Shown here: in pieces, positions 30,301 to 37,393 of the stretch
Layout: each line of letters begins with the position of its first letter
Numbering within the stretch: position 1 is the stretch's first letter
From: Omphiscola glabra
Taxonomy: Eukaryota; Mollusca; Gastropoda; Lymnaeidae
Direction of reading: 5' to 3'
NCBI GenBank assembly: GCA_964017045.1
Contig: OZ024809.1
Location: 29,464,354-29,528,353, forward strand
Length of the DNA stretch: 64,000 nucleotides
Notes under the pieces: generated by a model
What the model was told of the DNA's origin: nothing
Databases searched by the model: none
Seen by the model: the letters and a program-made list of their open reading frames with translations, nothing else
Position numbers and translations under genes: made by a program

Positions 30301-33300
30301 CCCAGAGCTAACGTAATAACCTGATTGACCTATGTGACTAATTGTTTTATAGCCACCTAACAGGTCCTTTTCTACAATCCGATTGGCCTTTCCCCTCCAC
30401 CTCACTGAAATTTACATCGGCCTGACTGATTTTTCCTTCCGCCTGACTGAACTTTCTCACCACCTGACTGAACTAGACATCATGTCCTACCACCTGACTG
30501 AACTTTCCTTCCACCTGACTAAACTTTCCTACCGCCTGACTGAACTTTCCTTCCACCTGACTGAACTTTCCTTCCACCTGAATGAAGTTTCCTTCCACCT
30601 GACTGAACTTTCCTACCGCCTGACTGAACTTTCCTTCCACCTGAATGAAGTTTCCTTCCACCTGACTAAACTTTCCTACCGCCTGACTGAACTTTCCTTC
30701 CACCTGAATGAAGTTTCCTTCCACCTGACTGAACTTTCCTACCACCTGAATGAACTTTCCTTCCACCTGACTGAACTTTCCTTCCACCTGACTGATCTTT
30801 CCTTCCACTTGACTGAACTTTTCTACCACCTGACTGACATCATGTCCTACCACCTGACTGACATCATGTCCTACCACCTGACTGACATCATGTCCTATCA
30901 CCTGACTGACATCATGTCCTACCGCCTCTGTAACCATCTATACTAATTAAAAAGTAAACAAAAGATTCATGAGCTGTAACAACTTACAGTAAAAAAAAAT
31001 ATTTAATGTTGTATTTTGGTGTTTTGTTTACTGTGCGTGCGTTTCTTAATAGTGGGTCTGTGTTGTTGATTTTTTTTTAAGCATATAAAGCTTTGTGTGT
31101 CAACTGTCACATGACAAAGATTTAAAAAATATTTTATCTTATTTTAGTGCGGAAAAACCTGTTTTAAAAATTGATGTTTGCAATCGGCTGTTTTGGTTTC
31201 TTCCTGACTCCGGATTCTCTGGATTCGTTCCTAATTTTATGTGTTATCGTATGCTGTACAGAACGCGCTAACAAAATGTTCTCATTTTCTCGAACACGCC
31301 AAGATCTAACACGTCTGATGGCAACATCGGATGACTATGACAGACTCCTGGCAGCCTGGCAAGGTTGGCGAGACGAGACTGGGCGGAAAATGAAACCTCT
31401 GTACCAGAGCTATGTCCAGCTGTTCAATGAGGCTGTCAACGCGTCCTGTAAGTAATGGAGAATGTTTCATTGAAGCTGTCAGCGATTCTTGTACTTAAAG
31501 TAGAGAGTGTCAATGATGCTGTGAAGGACTTTTGTAAGTAAAGTAGAAGGTGTCAATGAGGCCGTGAACGCGTCCTGTAAGTAAATGAGAGAGCGTCCAT
31601 GAGGCTGTCAACGTGTCTATTAAACAGTGGCGAATCTTGTCTAAATGCCACCCGGTGCAATCTCCAAAGAATGCGCCCCGCCAATAATCAGTACTGTAGA
31701 GCGTTCACTTTCCCAGCGCAATATATCCGAAAATTCGGTTATCCCACTGCCTTTTTTTAAAATAATTGTTATCATGCGCATTTCGCATGGCATAGAAGAA
31801 TGTCGGACAAACGCTGGAAAACGACTCCTGGTCCCATACCTTCAGAATCGAAATCTACTTATTATTAAAACCTGCATGGAACGTCATCGAATTCAGTTTT
31901 ACTTTTTCAATGGGTGAGATTCCCACTTAAAATGTATTCCAACCGCATTTTAATTTCTTTCAAATCGTTCGCCCAGGTTACCATGATGCCGGAGAGTACT
32001 GGAGGTCCTGGTACGAGACCCCGACATTTGAGGAAGACGTGGCCAATCTGTTCGCTCAAGTCCGTCCCTTGTACGAACAGCTGCACGGCTACGTCAGGAG
32101 GAAACTCAAGGGAATCTATGGGGCAGACAGGTTTCCCGCTTCAGGGCACATCCCGGCTCATCTCTTAGGTAACATTTAAAATATAATTTAGCATATACAT
32201 TAACATGTAATTTAACCTATAATGGTACATATATTTCAATGTATAGTTTAGCATGCTATTTTACATGTGATTTAACATCTAATATTAACATATATCACAA
32301 CCTATATTCTCATATTTAATTAAACATATAATTCCTAACAGCTAACTGACCGTTTGAAAATGACATATTCCAAATTACAGCAGGTTGAATTCGTGGATAT
32401 AGTTCCAAGTACTAACCTCTCCCAATATACAAACGTACAATTTATGCTATACAGAACGAAGACGGTAGAAGGAGGTGGGGGTTATTACGGAGTTTTATTA
32501 AAGACAATTCATCTCATCTTACTTCTTCTTTAAGTGATGGAAGTGAGTTTTCAAAATAACCACGTGAAATCGGTTTCATGACGCGCTGTTACGGCAGTCG
32601 TAGTGAGCAACTTTTATTTTTGCTTAAAATGTACGAGAATTCCAAAAAACTTGAGCAATGTCACGGCTATCTATTCCAAATTGGTCAACTGTTATAAAAA
32701 TTATATTTGTCACTTGTTTTGTATTTAATACATCTAACACTTGTTTTCTATATAGTACATCTAACACTTGTTTTGTATATAATACATCTAACACTTGTTT
32801 TGTATATAATAATCTAATACTTGGTTTGTATATAATACATCTAACACTTGTTTTGTATATAATAATCTAATACTTGTTTTGTATAGAATACATCTAATAC
32901 TTGTTTTTTATAGAATACATATAACACTTGTTTTGGTATAGAATACATATAACACTTGTTTTGGTATAGAATACATATAACACTTGTATATAATTTCGAA
33001 TATGTAACCTTACTTTCCATTCATATTGTCCTTACAAAACATCTAATAATCTGGCTACGTAGTGATTCTTATATCACCTAAAAAAAACAACTATATTTTA
33101 TCGCTTTCTTAGGTAACATGTGGGCCCAAGATTGGACCTCAATATTTAGAACTGTGGAGCCATTTAAGGGCAATGTGTCGGTTGATGTAACGGCTGAGAT
33201 GGTGAAACGGGTAGGTTGACGTAATGGTAGAGATATATGACACAGGTAGGTTGATGTGACGGTTGAGAGTAAGGTGTATGCGGCGGCTGAGATGGTGGGA

Positions 33301-36300
33301 CAGCCGGGTCAGACGAAATGTACCCCAGTTTTACGCTATAAGGAAATGGATTCACTAAAACATAGCGGATAGAATTCTGCGAGACTGTCTCAAATCTTCA
33401 CGCAGAACCACTTTTCACCATCATCGTCATTTCAGGGTTCTCTTGAGAGGGGTTTGAGTTAAGGGGGGGGGGGAGGGTGGGGCATTGCAATGCCAAAACG
33501 TGTCCGGTTGTTTATTCCTGGAGGCGCCACAGTAAATAGCAATTTTAATAAAACCTGAAAATTCAGTGGGGGGGGGGCAGGGAGTGGGAAATCCACCCCC
33601 CCCTTCTTTTCTGCCTTACCCAAATGACTTCACTACTTGTCACGTCGCTTGGAAGATAAAAACGGCGAAGTTGAACGACAACATCTTAATCATCTGTCAT
33701 TATTTTGACATGTCTTAAATAAAACAAATGACCTGACTTACTACAAAAACAATGTAGGCCTCCGACTTCAGCCCAAAATAGTTCACATTCAGTTCCGCGT
33801 AGCTATATACGCTTCAAGCCAGCCTGTCTCCTATTCGCTTTAAATGCAGGAGCGAGTCGAATCTAGTTTTGGAACTTAAGTGCCAAACAAGGACGTGAAT
33901 AAAATACCGGCCCTTATTCACTAATGAACTTTTGATTATTAGTTTTGAAAAAAAAAAAAAGAAGAATGAACCATAGCACTTTAAATGCGGGCAGTGGCGT
34001 AGAAAAAGGGGGGTGTGGAAGGGTCGCAGTGCCGTACCGAGCTTAACTCGCGCCCGTGGCACAATACCTTTTAAGCGCCCCCCCATTCGAAAACCATACA
34101 ATATTATATGTAAAATATACCATTTGGCGCCCCTTTGTGAGTAGCGCCCGGGGCATGATCCCCCTTGCCCCCCTCGCTACGCCATTGAAGGGGCGATCAT
34201 CCCGAGAAACACTTTTTAACTGAGTGGCGTGATTTCTACATAGTTTTATTTCGTGAAAAAAGTGGGGGGCGGGGGGGGGGCGATAAAAGCATTACCTGAT
34301 GCGGATGGCACTTAACCCCCTCCCCTCTTAGATACGCCCCTGGAAACCGGTCAAATTATAAAAAAAAATAATAAAGTCATTGTAAAGAATGTCTTCAGGC
34401 AGCTTGTAGAGAACATTAAGGGCACTTTGCACAGAAGATTAAGCATTGCGAAGTAACTGCGATTTTTCAGCTTGGCGCCCTCGTCCCCAAAACAAATTGT
34501 GATACAACTGGAGAATCAGAGCAAAGAATAAGCCTGCTTTTAGCCCTCTGTCCTTCCACGCTCATTTTTCCAAGTCAAATTATAATTTTCTAATTCTTCC
34601 GTTTTGTCTTTTTGAGTAGCGTAAGATGGACTTCTGCCGAAATGTTCGATTTGCTTGTTTCTGTGATATTTTTACCAGAGTTTTTTGTTTCCCCAAAATA
34701 ACCTCTGGTAAAATATTTCTCTATCTTCATGTGTGTCTCCAAGTGTGTGTGTGTGTGTGTCCGTGTCGGCATCATTGTGTGTTTGTGTGCCACTGTGTGT
34801 GTGTTGTGTGTGTGTGTCTTTGGCGTAACACATTTTTTAATTTTATTAAACGCTTTCCCTACCTCCGACAGAACTACACGGTGCTGAAAATGTTCCAGAC
34901 GGCTGAGGATTTCTACGTATCCATCGGACTTCAGAAAATGGTGCCGGATTTCTGGGGAAAATCCATGTTTGAAAAACCCACAGAGCCAGGAAGAGAAGTC
35001 GTCTGCCACGCATCGGCCACAGATTTTTACACCGGGACAGATTTCAGGTCTTTTACGACAATGTTTTCAATTTATTATTAGTATCTTCAAATTTATGTCA
35101 GAACGTATACTTCATATCGCAATTTATACCCAGGATAAATTGAATTCCTGGTAAAATATACATTGATTTTGCAAAAGATCAGCTTCCTTACTGACATAAC
35201 TTACAAACATGTTTAAAGGATAAAAAGGGAAGAGACTGCAATCATGTTAGCACAATAGGAAATTAGTAAAACAAAGTAAGGTTAAACTGGAAAAAAGGAA
35301 CGCAACAAAACAACGAACGTGTCGGCAGGAAGCCTTTGTCAGCGAACATACAAAAAAAAGCAGAATCAAATTTTAAAAATAGCACTTAGCTGAGACGTAG
35401 TATCCAAGAGGGCAGGAAATAAATTTTGACAGAAAGAAAGTGGGAGAGAGATTAAATAGGGAGGAGGGAAAGAAAATTGGAGAAGTAAGTCCACTGCGAT
35501 AGGTCGTGACGTGGAGGGGCGGAGCTAGGTTCAAACGGTGAATATAGACATGACGCTCATACCAGGTGGTGACGATGTGCCTTACGTCAGGATAAGCTTG
35601 TGCTCCAAATTCACCCGGCTGGGTGTGCTTGTGCTAGATAAAGATATCTTTTATATATATTTATTGTAACTGGCTGCTGGCTATGTGGCGATTTCATTGG
35701 GGTGGGCTGAATGAACATTTTGTTTTTGAAACTAATTAAAAATGTGCGAAAATAATGAAAATAAAATAAACATGGTTCAAAGTTTAAATATCTCTACAAA
35801 AAAACAGATCTAGAGTGTAAAATAGATATAAAGGTTAAAATAGCTCTATATGTTAAAATTGCTATAAAGTTTAAGATAGTTCCAAATGTTAAAATATCCA
35901 GCAATGTTAATACAACTCTAATGTTAAAATAACTCTAATGTTAAAATAACTCTAAAGGTTATAATAGCTCTAAAGGTTAAAACGGCTCTAAATGTTAAAA
36001 TAGCTTTAAGGGTAAAAATAGCTCTAAAGGTTAAATATCTATAAATGTTAAAAAAGCTCAAAAGTTTGAATAGCTCTAAATGTTAAAAAAGCTCTAAATT
36101 TTAAAACAGCTGTAAAGTTTAAAATAGCTTTAGAGGGTAAAATAGCTATAATGGTTAAAATAGCTCTAATTGTTAAAATTGCTACAAAGGTTTAAATAGT
36201 TACAAAGGTTAAAATAGCCATAAATGTTAAAACAGCTCTAATGTTAAAATTGATCTAAATGTTAAAATAGCTCTAAAGGTTACAATAGCTCTTAAACTTA

Positions 36301-37353
36301 AAAATGCTCTAAATGTTAAAATAGCTCTAAATGCTAAAATATATCTAAATGTTAAAGTGGCTCTAAAGGTTAGCGGCTCTAAAATAGCTCTAAATGTTAA
36401 AAGAAACTGGCCAAAGCGTGTACGTTTACGCCATGCCTAAATAGTTGTCGATCATTTCAGGATAAAGATGTGCACCGATATCACCCAGGAATATTTGATG
36501 ATCATCCACCACGAGATGGGCCACATCGAGTACTATATGGCGTACAAAGACCAACCTGTTGTGTTCAGGGATGGCGCAAACCCAGGCTAGTCCACAGGCC
36601 ACTTTTAGTTTTGATCTATTCCAGTTTTTATGAAAGTTTAATTATTTTAAACCAGTAAATTTTAACTCAAGCTGTAAAAATCGATCCTGACCAACTTCTT
36701 GTTTCTATAAATTTGACAAGGCTGATGGCCGTTTTTGTTTGAAATTTATGACTATCTCACCTCGCATGGAAAATCGTTCATCTCTCTGTCTTTTGTCGAT
36801 ACATAAGTTCGTAAAATACGATGGTGTATTTACGCAATCCGCGAAATTTTGAGAATTTTAGTAGGATTCTTTTCTCCTTTTCTATTTGCGGAGTATTAGA
36901 TTTTCTCATTATATATATATATATGGCATCGTTCCGTCTTTACGAGACGATGGTGTAGCTTAGTTGATATGGACACTTCATCAAATGGCTTACGAGGTCG
37001 ATGCTGCATTGGCAGCCTCGGCTGCATTTCTCGCAAGGGAATCTAAAATCCTGGTTAGATTTGGCCTTCAGCAATGCTCTTTTTGTGTAGAAATATCCTA
37101 AAGTGATGAATCTATTCACCCCAAACCTCTTGCAATTTACTTCAAAAACTTATTATGTAATATATATATATATTTTAAAAAAAAATTAAATCGCCATTAG
37201 GTTTCCACGAGGCTATTGGTGACGTCATGACCTTGTCCGTCCAAACACCGAAACATCTGCACAAGATTGGGCTTTTAAGTGAGGAGCCAACAGACTATGG
37301 TAAGGTTGACTCTAAGAGGTGAAGATAGCGTAACTTCGATTTGTGGATTTTTT

Positions 37354-37393
<40 letters not shown>

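Noticed and set aside
30383..30946. 187-codon frame with FHLTELS repeats and its 154-codon antisense partner
   Set aside because: A 21-bp minisatellite read as seven-residue repeats; lies in an ACE intron and is open on both strands.
34626..35081. 151-codon continuous frame as an independent gene
   Set aside because: Only 34872-35047 is coding (ACE D3 exon, same frame); the upstream part is GT-repeat intron.
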